Positions 32,836 through 45,117 are shown, counted from the stretch's first letter. The stretch: 64,000 nucleotides of DNA from Psococerastis gibbosa (GCA_963971405.1 OZ020489.1:2294001-2358000), one strand, 5' to 3'. Numbers and translations: made by a program. The notes: generated from the sequence alone by a model not told the origin.

Positions 32836-34526
32836 AAAAATAATAATAATTTTTTATCGAAAACGTCAGTAAAATCATAACCTTGGCTTAGCTCTGATGC
32901 ACAGTCTCATTTTGTTAGAGGAACTGTATGCGTAAAAACTCAAAGCAACTCAAAGTAACCTGACACGATTCATTTGTGTTCCTCCAATAATGGCCAGGGG
33001 ACGTTCGTCGACTCCCTTCCCCCATTATATAGTTCTGGAAATTAGGAGTTTTGGATATTGTTTCAGCCAGCAGTGGCCCCCCTTAAAAGCCTGCGGAGTC
33101 CCCAATTTCAATTTCAGTACCCTTCATTTGCTGTTGGCTATGTAATCACCATAATTTGGTAAAAGGGCTGCTGGGTGATCCATTGGTCTACATGACCACT
33201 AATTGGATTTGTAAGAGCGTTTGTACGTTCTTGTACCTTTTGACCCTTTTCAAGATGACAGTTTTTGAATGGTTCACCCTCAAATAAAGGATCACATGGG
33301 ATTTTCGTAGTTTTCGTCAAATGATGTCTTTCTGACCCCTAGCCTATAATATCCGGAAAAGGATAGCCAGAAAAATCTGGATATAGAGCGGGACTAGAGC
33401 GTAACTTAGTTGTGTTAATGACTGATTGTGTATTTAGATGGTAACACGATGCCCCCGACAGGCAAAGAACGTGCGTTCAAGTCGAGTTTTAATCCATTCT
33501 TTCATTGGTGGAACATCCTCAGCTATGTTTTATCACATTCCATTCTACTGCGGAGGATAGCACTATCCTTTGGGTTTCACTTACTACCCTATTATTCTAA
33601 ACACTTAGTGTACCTAAGTGGAATATCCGTAAAGGGTTACGGTGATTGAGAATTCTCGGAACTCAAGAACATAAGGATAAAACATAATATGTTTAATAAG
33701 TTTGATACATTATAACGTATATATATTTTAATGGGGAAACATGGTGGTCTTGATATGCGCCAAGATTCCATAATTACGCACAGTATAGGTACATACTTCA
33801 AATTTTCAAGTGAAAGTTACGAGTACAGTAGTTTTCATTGCCATCCTAAGCTTTGCCTAAAAGTTACCTAAAAAAAGGCCTAGAAATTAGGCAGTAGACC
33901 TACGCTGTCTGAATATAGGAATGGCATGGAAATGGTTTTTTTTAGCCTACTAGCACAGTTTTAACAGAATGCATTTTAATTTTCTGCTGCAATAGAGTGC
34001 AAAAACGAAGCTTTGATTATTCAGTTTTGTATTTTAAAATCTATGCACTGTACCAGTCGATTTGTTACATTTTTGTACAGCAGTTAAGCAAAGCTGACAA
34101 ACATTCCAATAAAAGGTATTTCAATACTCCCAATGTACAGGTATATGAAGTTGAGCGCAGCATTTGTTTTTACGTTTTTCGCTATACCGTTTGATATCCA
34201 ATATTTTTTTTCTAAAAGGAAGTACGACTGACTGTTACATACTGTATTATGAAAAAACGTTGCAGCGTAGCCTACTTTGGAGTGATTCGTCATATCCCAT
34301 TTCAAGTATTGTATACCTAAATCGAATATTCTGATTATTTTTTCATTGAAGCAAAATGAACGCCATTTCTACACATACAGTACCATATTTAGTTGTTGGC
34401 TATACTGTAAATGTGCGTGGTATACAAACCTCTACCATCTATACCAGCAGCCCGATCATGGCGATTTGAAATTATTATTATACCGGGGTTTATATACCAT
34501 TGTAGTAATACCGGGTTTATTTTATG
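32836..34526. other. No recognisable feature
   Basis: AT-rich sequence with short frames; no repeat or motif recognised. Confidence 0.35.
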
Positions 34527-34760
34527 GAGATCTATTGAGAAGGCGACCAATGTTCGACTTCCGGAAAATTTCTTCACAACTTTTCATTTCATGACCCCCT
34601 GAGCCTACAAGCACCCTCCGTTCAAAATGTTATATATATATATATATACCGTACTGTATATATATATATGCATGTATGTATTTATATATGTATATAGATT
34701 TTAGGAAACACTCTGACTTCCGTAAATAATATCCGATTTTGATGAAACTTGGCACAAAAA
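34527..34760 (+). repeat. Dispersed repeat family G, copy 1, with (TA)n
   Basis: Shares 'ggcgaccaatgttcgactt', 'tcttcacaac', 'ctgagcct', 'gttcaaaatgtta', a (TA)n or (TATG)n tract and 'ttaggaaacactct' with 48340-48520. Just after the shared part lies 'ccgattttgatgaaacttgg' (34733-34752), a motif also found inside the GCTTTCC family. Confidence 0.65.
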
Positions 34761-34866
34761 TTGATCATATACAAATGTCTTGATCGAGTTCGTTAACCAG
34801 CTAGATCCACTATTTAGTTACAATGTGGCGGCCGATATAATATATATAATTTATGTTTTATATATA

Positions 34867-35764
34867 CAGGGTCTGTCCAGAAAGTAATGTCAGTGAATTT
34901 TTTTTACGGAGACTCTACACAAAAGCGCACGCTTTACTGGCTCAGATGGAGGGATCTGGCAACAAGTTCCAACAAGCGTCAGCTGGCGACCAATCGTTGT
35001 AGTGGTCACATCAGTTGAGTCGGTACAGTAACCTGGTGCAAGAAGAAAAAAAGCGTTCGCTTGAGTAACGGATGGCGATCAAGTTTGGTGTAAAACTGGA
35101 GAAGAGTGCTGCGGAAACCATTAAAATGTTGAAGAAGGCTTTCGACGACGATTGCCTTTTGGGTAAGCAAATTTTCCGGTGGCACAAGGCCTTCGCAGAA
35201 GGTCGGGAAGACGCCAAAGGCAAGCCTCACGCCGGACGGCCATCAAACTCTATTACCAACGACAATGTGCAACATGTGCGTGACATGTTGAACACTGATC
35301 GACGTGTAAGTGTCCCTTTGATTTCCGATAAATTAAACATTACTAAAACCTTCAACAAACAACAGTAGTGGAGGTTGATGGCCGTCCAGCGTGGGGCTCG
35401 TCATGGGCGTCTTCCCGACCTTCTGCGAAGACCTTGTGCCACCGGAGAATTTGCCCGAAAGGTAATCGTCGACAAAAGCCTACTTTAACATTATATAATG
35501 GTTTCCGCAGCGCTCTTCTCAAGTTTTACACAAAACTTGATTGCCATCCGTTGCTCAAGCGAACGCTTTTTTTCGTCTTGCACCGGGTTACTGTACCGAC
35601 TCACATGGAACAACTGATGCGACCACTACAACGATCGGTAGCCAGCTGGCACTTGTTGGAACTTGTTGCCAGATCCCCCACCAAAATCTGGCCAGTAAAG
35701 CACGCGCTTGCGCGTACAGTCTCCGTAAAAAAAATCCCCGACATTACTTTCCGGACAGACCCTG
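34867..35764. mobile_element. Palindromic mariner derivative
   Basis: 898 bp with ends CAGGGTCTGTCCAGAAAGT and its near-complement, flanked by TA (34865-34866, 35765-35766) as expected for Tc1/mariner. The arms are far longer than mariner inverted repeats: 34867-35254 is mirrored by about 35368-35764. Both arms carry the 5' UTR and the start of the transposase gene, in opposite directions, around a spacer of about 113 bp. The element therefore has two 5' halves head to head and no catalytic half. It is non-autonomous. Confidence 0.8.
35072..35368 (+). pseudogene. Mariner transposase N-terminal fragment
   Basis: Transposases of this family bind the terminal inverted repeats through an N-terminal paired helix-turn-helix region and cut DNA with a DDD catalytic domain. 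The 98-codon frame starts at an ATG in normal position. It shows the conserved start FGVKL..SAAET, the helix with FRWHKAFAEGRE (about residues 36-47), and GKPHAGRPS followed by NVQHVRDMLNTDRRV (about 54-80), typical of the DNA-binding domain. It then enters the palindrome spacer and stops. Full proteins are about 340-350 residues, so the DDD domain is entirely missing. The complementary frames in the right arm are the same coding sequence read backwards. Confidence 0.8.
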
Positions 35765-36126
35765 TATATAATTCATATCTCCGTTAATATTGGTCGGAGA
35801 GGAATGAATTAAAATCAAACTGAAAGCCCGTATTATTATCTACGATAATGATAATCGACACTTTTTACGACAAATCAAGCATTTTAAGATGGCATCCAGT
35901 CAAAGTGAAAATAATTTGATAAGTACGTAAAAGTTCATAGTCGGCAATTGTGGTTCGAAAATTGTAACACAAGAGTATTTTGTGTGTTGATGTTGTGGTC
36001 GAGAAAATAATGAAGTATTTTTTATTTTTTATTACATATACCTAAGTATAGCGGAGGTAGCGTAAAGGAAATCTCCCTACACCTGATCGGCCAGAGCCGA
36101 AAGGGATTTTTTAATACCGCTGCATG

Positions 36127-36321
36127 CAAGGGCGGATTTTGCCTCCAATTTAGGGGGCGGGGGTCAGTGGGCAGGTTCAGTGTATTATAACATTAAAAAC
36201 ATGATTATTTTTAATTCCCACTGCAAAACCCATTGTTAACTAGTGTAAGTTAATACATTTTTTTTTGGGGGGGGGGGCGGTCCGGACTCTCTGACCCCCC
36301 CCCCCCTAAAATCCGCCCTTG
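36127..36321. mobile_element. Short TIR element, CAAGGGCGGATTTT ends
   Basis: Inverted ends CAAGGGCGGATTTT and AAAATCCGCCCTTG are perfect over 14 bp; the interior is G-rich at the left and has G and C runs at 36268-36305. The ends resemble the CA..TG termini of the hAT-like elements at 14315 and 38767, but flanking 8-mers (GCTGCATG, AAAATATG) agree poorly. Confidence 0.6.
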
Positions 36322-36634
36322 AAAATATGCATGGGAAATTCAAATTAATAAAGTATTGAATACAAGAGAATGGTTGCATTGTTTAATATGTCTGCATCTA
36401 AGGGAGAAAAAATTGAAAATTTACTAATATTATCAATTAATCAATTTGAATTTCCATTCCGTTCTCATTTGTTTAAAAAAAAATTGAATAAGCCCCGGTA
36501 TTATAATATCCCAAATCACCATGATTGGGCTGCAGGGGTTTAAACCGGAAGAGCTATAAAAGTAAAAATTTATAAAATTGTCCAGTGTTTAAAGAGGCAC
36601 ATACCTTGTAAAATATTAACTTTACCTATAAACC

Positions 36635-36860
36635 GGACTCATACAGCATATATGTACTTGGTTAAGTCATGCTTTCGCCGGTTACATTGCGTCGATGGTA
36701 AGCATGTCTCAGCTCGTCGATTATTGCTTTCAGCCGGTGTAGGTTGACCTATGGCCAAAAATTCATACGGAAACAATACAAATAATGTCCGAAATCCATG
36801 GGACCATTGGCATTGAACCTATGAGCCACTATAATTAGGTCCATAAGAAGTCCTTCCAAA
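36635..36860 (+). repeat. Dispersed repeat family D, copy 3
   Basis: Landmarks are 'ttggttaagtcatgctttcg', 'gcgtcgatggtaagc', 'ccggtgtaggttgacc', 'ccgaaatccatggg', and ends 'aagtccttcc'. The most complete copy of this family. Confidence 0.75.
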
Positions 36861-37757
36861 ACTATTACAGAATTCCGACAGACAAAAATGTAATTTTAAT
36901 TTAATTTTGAATTCAATGCTCATCTTTAATATTTGCTTCTGAAACTAGCGCGTCATATTAATTTTGTGGTCTAGTTTATGAATAAAAGAGAATAGATACC
37001 ATACAAGTTTACGTAAAAATTGACTTCTTGGAAAATGGAAATCTTGAGGTTGAATAAACCCAAGGAAATTAACGTTTAGAAATAACCGGATGAAAGCAGT
37101 TGCGGGGAAAATTGCCAGGCTTGGACCCTGTGTGCCTGTAAATAACTCTCATCAGTCCTCCGGAGACTCTTCTCTCAAAAGCACCTAACCCTCACCCACC
37201 CCCCACTCATCTCGTAACCCTACCCAAACTTTCTCCCTTTGGGGCTGTGAGCCGATTTAAATGAAATTTTAAAATGATGATCTAGTTGGTTTATAACCGT
37301 TTCTATTTTCTGCTCAAGTATCAGCTTACGAGTTCCCTTGGGCCTGGATGGCTGATGAGGTTTGGACTATTTGTTTCATTGATAGCCCGTATGAATGTGT
37401 TTCTTCTTGTTCTTCATCAAATGCCTCATCTATCGAAGATTTGTAGTCATCATGACTATACTAGGGTATTGTGATGTAGTGGTTTTCCGTTGTCTTCTGC
37501 ATTCTTACGCCGTTGACTCTTCATTGAGTTCCTCCGTCTTCAGGGCCAGTTTCCCAACCCCAGGACAATTGAGTGCCCTGCGCAGAAAAGACTGTGTTTT
37601 TCGCGTATTCTGGCATAGGCTCGATCCCCTATATCTTCAGTCACCATTACGCGCTTTCATATGTTTTCCGTTCAATGTAAGTTATAAGTTGCCAACTAGA
37701 GTTGGCTGGACCCAGACCTTTTAAGTCGAGTCTCGAACTACCGTACCACCTTCCAAT
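36861..37757. other. No recognisable gene
   Basis: Two overlapping frames (37286-37474, 37395-37724) show no family pattern. The end of this span has CGAGTCTCGAACTACCG, a weak B-box-like string, with no tRNA structure. Confidence 0.35.
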
Positions 37758-37925
37758 AGGCTACTCGACAATGTTTGAAAACCTGTTTTAACGCATAGCA
37801 GATTTCTTTAATACTCCTTTTGATTATTTTTAAAAAAAAAAAATCATATTTAGTAAAGCAAAAAAATATGTTTCCTTGTCAATTTAAGTGTGATGGTGAC
37901 CCTGGAATGTGACGTCATTTCGTGG
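37758..37925 (+). repeat. Two-copy dispersed repeat J, copy 2
   Basis: Matches 23225-23400 in order, ending 'ggaatgtgacgtcat'. Confidence 0.5.
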
Positions 37926-37929
37926 TTAA

Positions 37930-38070
37930 CAGAGTTGAGTTGAGCAAGTCTGAAATCGCTGATAAGGTGTAATTGAGCTAGAGGGTTTTCCTCTGCAGAC
38001 GGCAGTTCTTGCCGAAAGCGCTCAGTGTTTTGTACTAATAGCAGTAGATTTCGAAGACAGAGTTTATTTT
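37930..38070 (+). repeat. Two-copy dispersed repeat I, copy 1
   Basis: Shares 'gataaggtgtaa', 'gggttttcct', 'ggcagttcttgccgaaagcg' and 'agacagagtt' with 57404-57540. It follows repeat J at once. Confidence 0.6.
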
Positions 38071-38758
38071 TTGTTTATTTTTGTATTTCTTGTTATTTGG
38101 GTTAAACAAATTCTACTTATACTTGTTATTGATGCTTATGCTATAGATACCCATGTCTACCAGCGTATGGCTCTTGTAATACGCAGCCAAAAATACCAAT
38201 GTATGTACCCTATGAATATATATCTTTAATATTAACAATTTTTCATGCAAAAACATTTTGTATTATTTCTGTTTTTATCTAGCATATTTTGTTAAAACTG
38301 TCCAGTAGCCTATTCAGTAATTCTCTCATTTCTCTAGCAACTGCGACTAATATTGCATTAGCCACCATAATAGTTAAACTGCTAATAACTTCAGGTCTCT
38401 GATTGGCTCCTTAACGACAGTTCCATTACTGTGAACTGCTGTTGCCGTAAGACAAGACAATGGCCCTTTCTGTCGGCCGGATGCTGACAAAAGACAAATC
38501 TTACAATGCCCAGTAAGCTGCTGGGAATTGCCGATAGAGAGAGACACAATCGCCCCTGCTGTCTGAATTCAATGGCATTCAAGATTAGCCCTGCTGTTGG
38601 CAACAGATAAATGAAGGTGTTAGTGAAAATACATTTTCAATGATGTGCAAGTGTTCAGCGTATAGCGGATGTATTGGATTATTTGCTGTATATTGCGCTA
38701 TAAATGTTATTTTTGTCAATTAATGTTACTTTTAATTCATTTTCTATACTACCATATA
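38071..38758. other. No recognisable feature
   Basis: Short frames only; AT-rich. Confidence 0.35.
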
Positions 38759-38766
38759 GCACCGGC

Positions 38767-38902
38767 CAAGGTCGTAGCAAGAATTTTTTTTTCGGGAGGG
38801 TAGATCTGACATCACTGGAGGTGGGGTAGCCTCAATATATTTAGAATTCCATTCTATGTGTAGGGGGGAGGGGCTGGACCCCCTCCTCTGGCGACGGCCT
38901 TG
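38767..38902. mobile_element. hAT-like MITE, CAAGGTCGTAGC ends, copy 1
   Basis: 136 bp with ends CAAGGTCGTAGC and a near-complement CGACGGCCTTG. Flanks GCACCGGC and GCACCCGC match at 7 of 8. The interior has 'tctgacatcactggaggtgg', a block also present in GCTTTCC elements near their G/C run. Confidence 0.75.
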
Positions 38903-38910
38903 GCACCCGC

Positions 38911-39637
38911 CCTAAGTTAGTACCCATATTATAATTAAATACGTCTGTGTAAAGTAATGCAATGGCATTGTCAAGATACCTAAGAGAAAGCATAGTCTGT
39001 AACGAATGCTCCTGATGGGCCAAGCAAATGTCGGGTAACTACGCAGTAACGAATACAGATGCTTTAATCTGGTAAAAGGTCCTGATGAATGAGCGTCCCT
39101 CCGGAGCCTTAAATCGCACACGAGAATTCACTACGGTCAGCAACAAATTTAAGAAGTGCGAGTGAAGAGAGAGAGCCCGCAAAATGAGATGCGACTTATG
39201 CAAGTCACCTTTTTTTTAAAGAGATTTTTCTATGGATACCTACGAGTAGGTGTCTTTAACAAAATTATGTGTTTCAACTTGTGGCTTGTACTGGTATGGC
39301 ATTTTCAGAAAATTGTATTCTGATAAAGGGGGGGATCAAACTTATGTGCATTAAATGTAAGGTAAAGGCCAATTTTACTGATGGTGCGAATGTACTTGAT
39401 GGTGCGATGGTACTTTAGTGCGAACGCGTGCGATTCCAAAAGCCTTTTGCTATTCGCGATGGATGCTCCAACAATTTCGTCATTGACTGCAGCAGACAAA
39501 TTAGGGTTTCTACGCTACTCATATCCACAGACAACAACAGACTCATGAGGGCCTAACAATGTCATTAATATGTTATCTATAGGCCTACTGTAGCGTATCT
39601 GATTTTGTCGTTTTGAATGAACCTTAAACCATGATAA
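38911..39637. other. No recognisable feature
   Basis: Short overlapping frames; nothing recognised. Confidence 0.35.
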
Positions 39638-39943
39638 GCTGCGACAAACTTGGTAGTGTGCACAGCGTTGGCAGGGGAATATGATAACACGCTGAGACTA
39701 AACCAGAGAGTCTACGTGCGTGTCGAGCCCTGGTCACCTCCGCGATTTAATCGTGTGGCTTTACCATGTTCCCCAAGCGGTTCGGAATCCACTATAGTCA
39801 GGAGGTCCACCATGTCAGTCAACTCCCCTTCTCCCCGAGGTGAAGGAGTCTGCCCTTAAGGTGCCTCAAGTTAACAAACAGACTCACTCCCCCCGCCCGG
39901 GTGACAGGATTCAAGCAGAAATGCTGAAAGCAGACATTGGAAA
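39638..39943 (+). repeat. 360-bp repeat family F, copy 3 (5' truncated)
   Basis: Starts at 'gacaaacttggtagtgtgca'; all later landmarks of the family are present through 'gaaagcagacattgg'. Confidence 0.75.
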
Positions 39944-39944
39944 A

Positions 39945-41314
39945 AAAATTATAAGCATAGTGAAAACAGTAAAAGCATTAATTAGAAGGCAGCATCGCAA
40001 TATATATTTTACATACTGCTGTTTTGTTTTCAAATTGTTGTTGGATAATTGCAACAAAACTAATAAAGCTAAACCTAAACTCAGCAATATCTACCAAGAC
40101 GTCTTTCTCTTCACATCAGTATTGACTGATCTCTGATAGAAGGTTCTCGATGCTGTACTTAGCCAAGAAGTATCATTGCTATTGAGGATTGTGAAGGTAT
40201 GGCATTAATTGACCAGTTATAAATAATTTAGTCTAATATCTGATATCTGGTACATGAACTTCTTCACTACAACATTGACGAGTGTCTTGATTGGGGGATC
40301 TCTATAAAAGGAATAACAAGAGGCTTCGTTGGTAATGGGATTGCGAGGGCTTGGCATTAATTGACTTTTCTTGTAGCGACTACCCTTGTTGACTTTGTGT
40401 TCACCATTTACTATTTATTAAAGGCGTAATTTTGTTAAATGCTGAAAGCAGCAAATCTGATGCGAAGCGGTATAAAAGCATAACCAACATTATTAATGGT
40501 GCCTCACACTATAGTTGGTAAAGCTGTGGAGAGTAGACCTAGAATCAGAAAGAAACCTCAATGTTTCTCCTATGAACCTTTTTCGTACAAAAATCGGTAG
40601 TGATGACGCCCCAATGATTTGATTCGTTGGACAGGGTTGGGGAACGTGATCTGATTAGTCGGGCATAATAATTTTTCGTATATGAAAGAGGTCCATTCCA
40701 AGCATAGCGGCTTTGGGTTCCAATTGCCGTAGCTTTACCTACGATGGCGGTAGCCATCTTAATTCTATAATAAGAAAACTACTTTAGAACCTATAGGCCT
40801 AGAGTCGATTTTCAATGGGATTACTCACTGAGTTATCAAAACGTCTGAATTAATATCGAATTAAGCTTCTTTTTCTAGTCTAGACCAAAATTCTAAAGAG
40901 GCTGCTGGTTTTCAATCCACTAACAACACAACATCACAAAACGCGAAATTTACTTTTATAGCCTACCTGCGCAGGCCTAGCACAGAACGAAAAGAATAAC
41001 TTACCCGGGGAATTATTTAAAGCATTTAAATCTGATTATTAATATAACCCGGTCCGAGCAAACGACGTTCATTTTATTTTGGTCATATTGGTACCAGTCC
41101 AGAAAATAGTAATTTATTCATAAGTAAAGCATATTCAATTATTTTCTGATGACAAAACATTCTGTGACATTCTATTTTAACCCCCATATATATATGATGA
41201 TTATTTTTAATCTTATCCTGTGAATAAAAATGTAATCAAGTAATTTTATAATGGAAAATGCTTTTCAAAACTGTTTCGTTTATATTAATTTTAACGCCTA
41301 GAATTAGTCAATGC
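39945..41314. other. No recognisable feature
   Basis: Short frames on both strands; no repeat family recognised. Confidence 0.35.
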
Positions 41315-41317
41315 TTA

Positions 41318-41701
41318 GGCGCCCATTCCATTGACCGGCTAGGGCTATTTCCAAAACGGTGAAGTGGTAGCAGACATTCAAGACTTAGGTAGCGTCTCCA
41401 CCGACCTCGCATTGCAGATTGCAGGTGACATTGATGGAAATGTTTGTTTATCTTTTTATAGAAATCTATTAAAATGTTTGTAATTAACATATCCCATGAA
41501 GCCATTTTTTAATTTTAGTTTGTTTGTTTGTGATTTTATTGTATGATCATTGATCAATTTTAACTATGGCATAGAGGAAAAAAAAAACATTTCCGTCAAT
41601 TCTGCAATGCGAGGTCGGTGGAAACGCCACCTAAGTCTTGAGTGTCTGCTACCACGTCACCGTTTTGGAAATAGCCCTAGCCGGTCAATGGAATGGGCAC
41701 C
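41318..41701. mobile_element. Harbinger-like MITE, copy 3
   Basis: 384 bp, ends GGCGCCCATTCCATTGACC and its complement, flanked by TTA at 41315-41317 and 41702-41704. Relative to the 13382 copy the interior lies in the opposite orientation ('tgatcattgatcaattttaa'). Confidence 0.85.
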
Positions 41702-41704
41702 TTA

Positions 41705-42596
41705 ACGGCATAACTTCATTGGCTGCTTAGTTAAACTGATTTTTAGCCTAATGTCGATATTACCACGATTTCCTCGCATCAACAATATTCTTAAAATCAA
41801 GAACAGGTCCGACCCTATGCTCAATTGATATCTGTACTACTATTATGTTTGCTAAAAGTTATCTCCCCATAAAGTACAACATGTAGGTAATGTTGTCAAT
41901 TATTGCAACAACGACTTTTTAATGTGCTGGAAAAGATAAAGAAAACCCCAATCGAAAAAAAATTGCGAAACGCTGCTGTGCACCATTTTCGTACATTTAT
42001 TTATAACATGATTTCCCACTTTCTCAAAACAAATTAACTTTTTATCCGATTTGAAAGAAAATCACGCCACCGAAAGAAAATCAATCAAAAAATACGATTA
42101 ACAACTTCAGCATATTTTTGAATGTGACATTTCTGTTGAAAATGGAGCTGAGTTATAATAAACCTGGAGGAGGGGGTGTGGGGGGTGGGATAGGGGTTGC
42201 CAGCCCGCGAAAAACATTATTGGAAAGGAATGCAATATGACGGATAATTCAACGTGAAGGAAAAATGAAAAATCCTGTGGTGATTAAGGCCATGTGAGAC
42301 ACTGTTAACATTTTCCTTTTTCCTCTTTTTCCACATGAAAAATAAAATTCATAAGATGTTTTTCTCAAACCTGCTAGCTAGATTTTTCTCTGGCAGGTAC
42401 GTGCCTTTTAGGGGAAGGGTGGCGTAAAGATGAAAATATTAGCTTCATAATGCCTTTGACAGAGTGGGGGTATGATATGAAAAATTAACTCTGAATAATG
42501 GTATGAACCCGAGTCTACAGTCTGCGCCATAGTGCCCAGTTATTACAGGCACATTTCAATTTGTAAATAATTAGACAGCAAGTTTATCTACGAAAA
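41705..42596. other. No recognisable feature
   Basis: AT-rich sequence with a G-rich patch at 42165-42195; nothing recognised. Confidence 0.35.
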
Positions 42597-42604
42597 GAGA
42601 TGCT

Positions 42605-43030
42605 GGGTCCGGACCCCCCCCCCCCCCCAAAAAAAAAAATAGCAAAACAGCAAATTTTTCAAATATTTATTTTAAAAAATTCCCCGGGGAAACCCCGGCC
42701 CTGGTCCCCCTGTTTCCAGTTTTGTTAGTTTTGTTAATAAAGTTACCATTTGCAAAATCAAATTTGTTTTGCCGACAAACTTTTTCAGTCCTATCTTTTA
42801 AAAAACATTCCCCGGGGTAGCCCCCGGCCCCCCCCCCCTTCGGCCTCCCAACCCCTCGTTTGAGGAAATTATGATTTTGACCATGCACGGGGGGGGGGGG
42901 GGGTGGCAGCGGCCAAATGAAACACCACCCCATTCGAAAACCTATCGTAAGCGGGCAAACTTTATGTATTGATATTACATGAATACTGGACCCCCCCCCC
43001 AAAGAAAAAATTCTGGCTACGCCGCTGGCT
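42605..43030 (-). mobile_element. G/C-tract element with one hAT-like end
   Basis: The right end, read on the minus strand, is CCAGCGGCGTAGCCAGAATT, a hAT-like terminus similar to the 56374 element. The left end is not its complement, so the element is truncated or composite. Inside are two GC-box units ('ttccccgggg', at about 42680 and 42808) and long C and G runs. The 111-codon minus-strand frame is proline/glycine-rich low complexity. Confidence 0.5.
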
Positions 43031-43315
43031 CCCCTCTGTTCTCTATGTGCACACGGGCATTTTCATATTTTGTAATGACTACAGAAGAAACTACCGCATA
43101 AAGTCCCTTCTGCAATATTATTATTAATAAGAACGTACGTTGAGCTGAAGAAGGCGTACCAGGAACAAGGGGAGTGGAAGCATCCATTCCACACGTTGCT
43201 GCCAACCAGCCAGTCAACTGTAACATGAAGAAGAAGAATAAATTATTAAAATAACTGCCACTTGGTGGTTTGGCTGAAAGAAAAGGTTGTGCGTGCACCA
43301 ATCTACTCACATGTA

Positions 43316-43690
43316 AAATAAATAAAATAAAATAAAATAATCGTATATTCCATGAGGTATTAATGAATACATGGAACAAGTCATTAGTATAGCACAATAC
43401 AACAAAGACAATAATCATTGAATTAATCTAAACTAAAACTAAAACTAAAACTGGTCTACCTTAGCTCAAGGCCAGGCATGCCACGTGAGATGAGTGAACA
43501 ATCCTCCAAAAACTCGGCAACATTATAAAAAGCTTTGGTTATTAGATACTTTTTTAAATTGCTTGTACATACTTCGTGGGAGCCTTCTCTCATTTTACGT
43601 GGCAAAGCATTGTATGGGGTATCTATACTCTTTCCTTTGAACACTAAAAACGCCCTAAACATACATACTCATTTCCCATTTAAATGATTA
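43316..43690 (-). pseudogene. LINE ORF2 C-terminus with 3' UTR and (ATTTT)n tail
   Basis: The minus-strand frame 43456-43662 ends a protein with DTPYNALPRKMREGS, then SNLKKYLITKAFYNVAEFL, the pattern 'xNxLP..(I/L)R......FKxxLKxYLL..xFYxxxEFL' that closes the reverse transcriptase protein of many arthropod Jockey-like non-LTR elements. After the stop comes a short 3' UTR (TTTTAG repeats, then a GACTTGTTCCATG/CATGGAA stem) and an (ATTTT)n run at 43316-43342, the expected tail. The reverse transcriptase itself is missing, so this is a 5'-truncated copy. Confidence 0.6.
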
Positions 43691-43829
43691 ATATTTAGTT
43701 AATTAATTAATTTAAAAACCTTCATAACAGAAACAAGAGGAACACTGCAAAGGTTCCCTCGCGCCCTACTAGTAACGAAGAATAATTACGACTTGTTAAT
43801 GAGTACCATACCAGTCGAAACGGGTTCGG

Positions 43830-44580
43830 TTTACTGGCAAAGTTAGGCCAGTGTTGTAGTGGAGTATGTCTGTAGCCTGACGATGGCCTAGTGCAGCAAC
43901 CGGTTGCTTCTAAAAAAAATTAGAAATACTGGATAAATATTGTTTTTAATAAAGTTAGCAAAGTTTAGTTGGAAAGATTTTGTTTTTAGATAGATTTTCG
44001 ATAGACTTTTAGACTTTGATGTAAAACTGCCAAAACAGACAAGAAGGGCTCGATTTGTTTGCCAACGTTAGAACGTCGTACAATATAATTGGAAACATAG
44101 CTTTTTGATAGACTTTGATAAAAAGCTTCCATATAGGGCCTAGTCATTTTCATTTATGTAAATGAGAACCAGACAATCAATAAGGGCTTGGTTTGTTTGT
44201 CAAAGTTGGACCATTGCATAGCTTGAAACAGTTTGCCTTAAATAGATTTTTTTTATAGACTTTTAGACTTTGATATAAAACTGCCATAAAGTAATTGTTA
44301 CTTTTGTAGTAGAAAACCAGACAAGAAAGTCTCGTGTTTCAAGTCAGAGCTGTAAACGGGTTAATTAGAGCTATAGAGATAGGTCTATATATTTTGATGT
44401 CATTTTCAAGCAATGGCAACCTATTGTCGTTGAAAATATTCTCATAGATAGATAATAGAGACTCTCATGCTATAAAGTCATTATAATGAAGAGCTAGTAA
44501 ATTAATGTGATATGACTGGTAAACGATTGTTAGACAGAAAGGGGTGCGGTTTGTGTCAAGTCAAAGTTGTAGACGGTTTA
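43830..44580 (+). repeat. Diverged tandem repeat region
   Basis: The block 'gacaagaagggctcg..ttgtttgcc', in variants, recurs at about 44036, 44171, 44319 and 44533, with a related form near 43820-43850. The block 'tagacttttagactttgat' occurs at 44002 and 44256, with a shorter form at about 44112. Spacings vary (about 135-255 bp), so the array is old and rearranged. It is non-coding. Confidence 0.5.
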
Positions 44581-45073
44581 ATTAAAACTGCCGCAACTTT
44601 TTATTCCAACTTTTGAGGTCATTGTCAAAGTAAGCTATTGTCGCTGGGAACCTTTGTTTTCTTCATTTCCAAGACAGTGACTACTTTACCCTGTCACCTT
44701 TACAAAATTACGTTTCACTTTATGTGTACTTTCTTTTGTCTTTATTAAAGATTAATGGCTTAGTGCTTTAGTTTTTTTTTTCTCAACGACTGATTTTTTT
44801 ATCATAACGCAACGCCCTTTGGGGCTTAGGCGTTGTATATTTATGTGTTGCAATGCTGCGGTGTTGAATGGGGTTGGTGTGATGTGCACTATTGCCATTC
44901 GGCAAGCTGCTATAAGCGTGCTAGACAACGAGTTACCCAGGTACCGTCTGCAATAGTTTGTCTTTGTCAATTGTACGATTTTTTTGGTTATGGGTTTTCA
45001 CAGATTTTTAAAGATAACCTAACCTAACCAACGACTGATTCGTATTTACCGTTAAAGTGACGTTTATCTTGTA

Positions 45074-45117
<44 letters not shown>

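Noticed and set aside
35368..35787. 139-codon frame as a separate gene
   Set aside because: It is the complement of the mariner transposase start in the right arm of the palindromic element.
42667..43002. 111-codon Pro/Gly-rich frame
   Set aside because: Generated by long C and G tracts of a repeat element.
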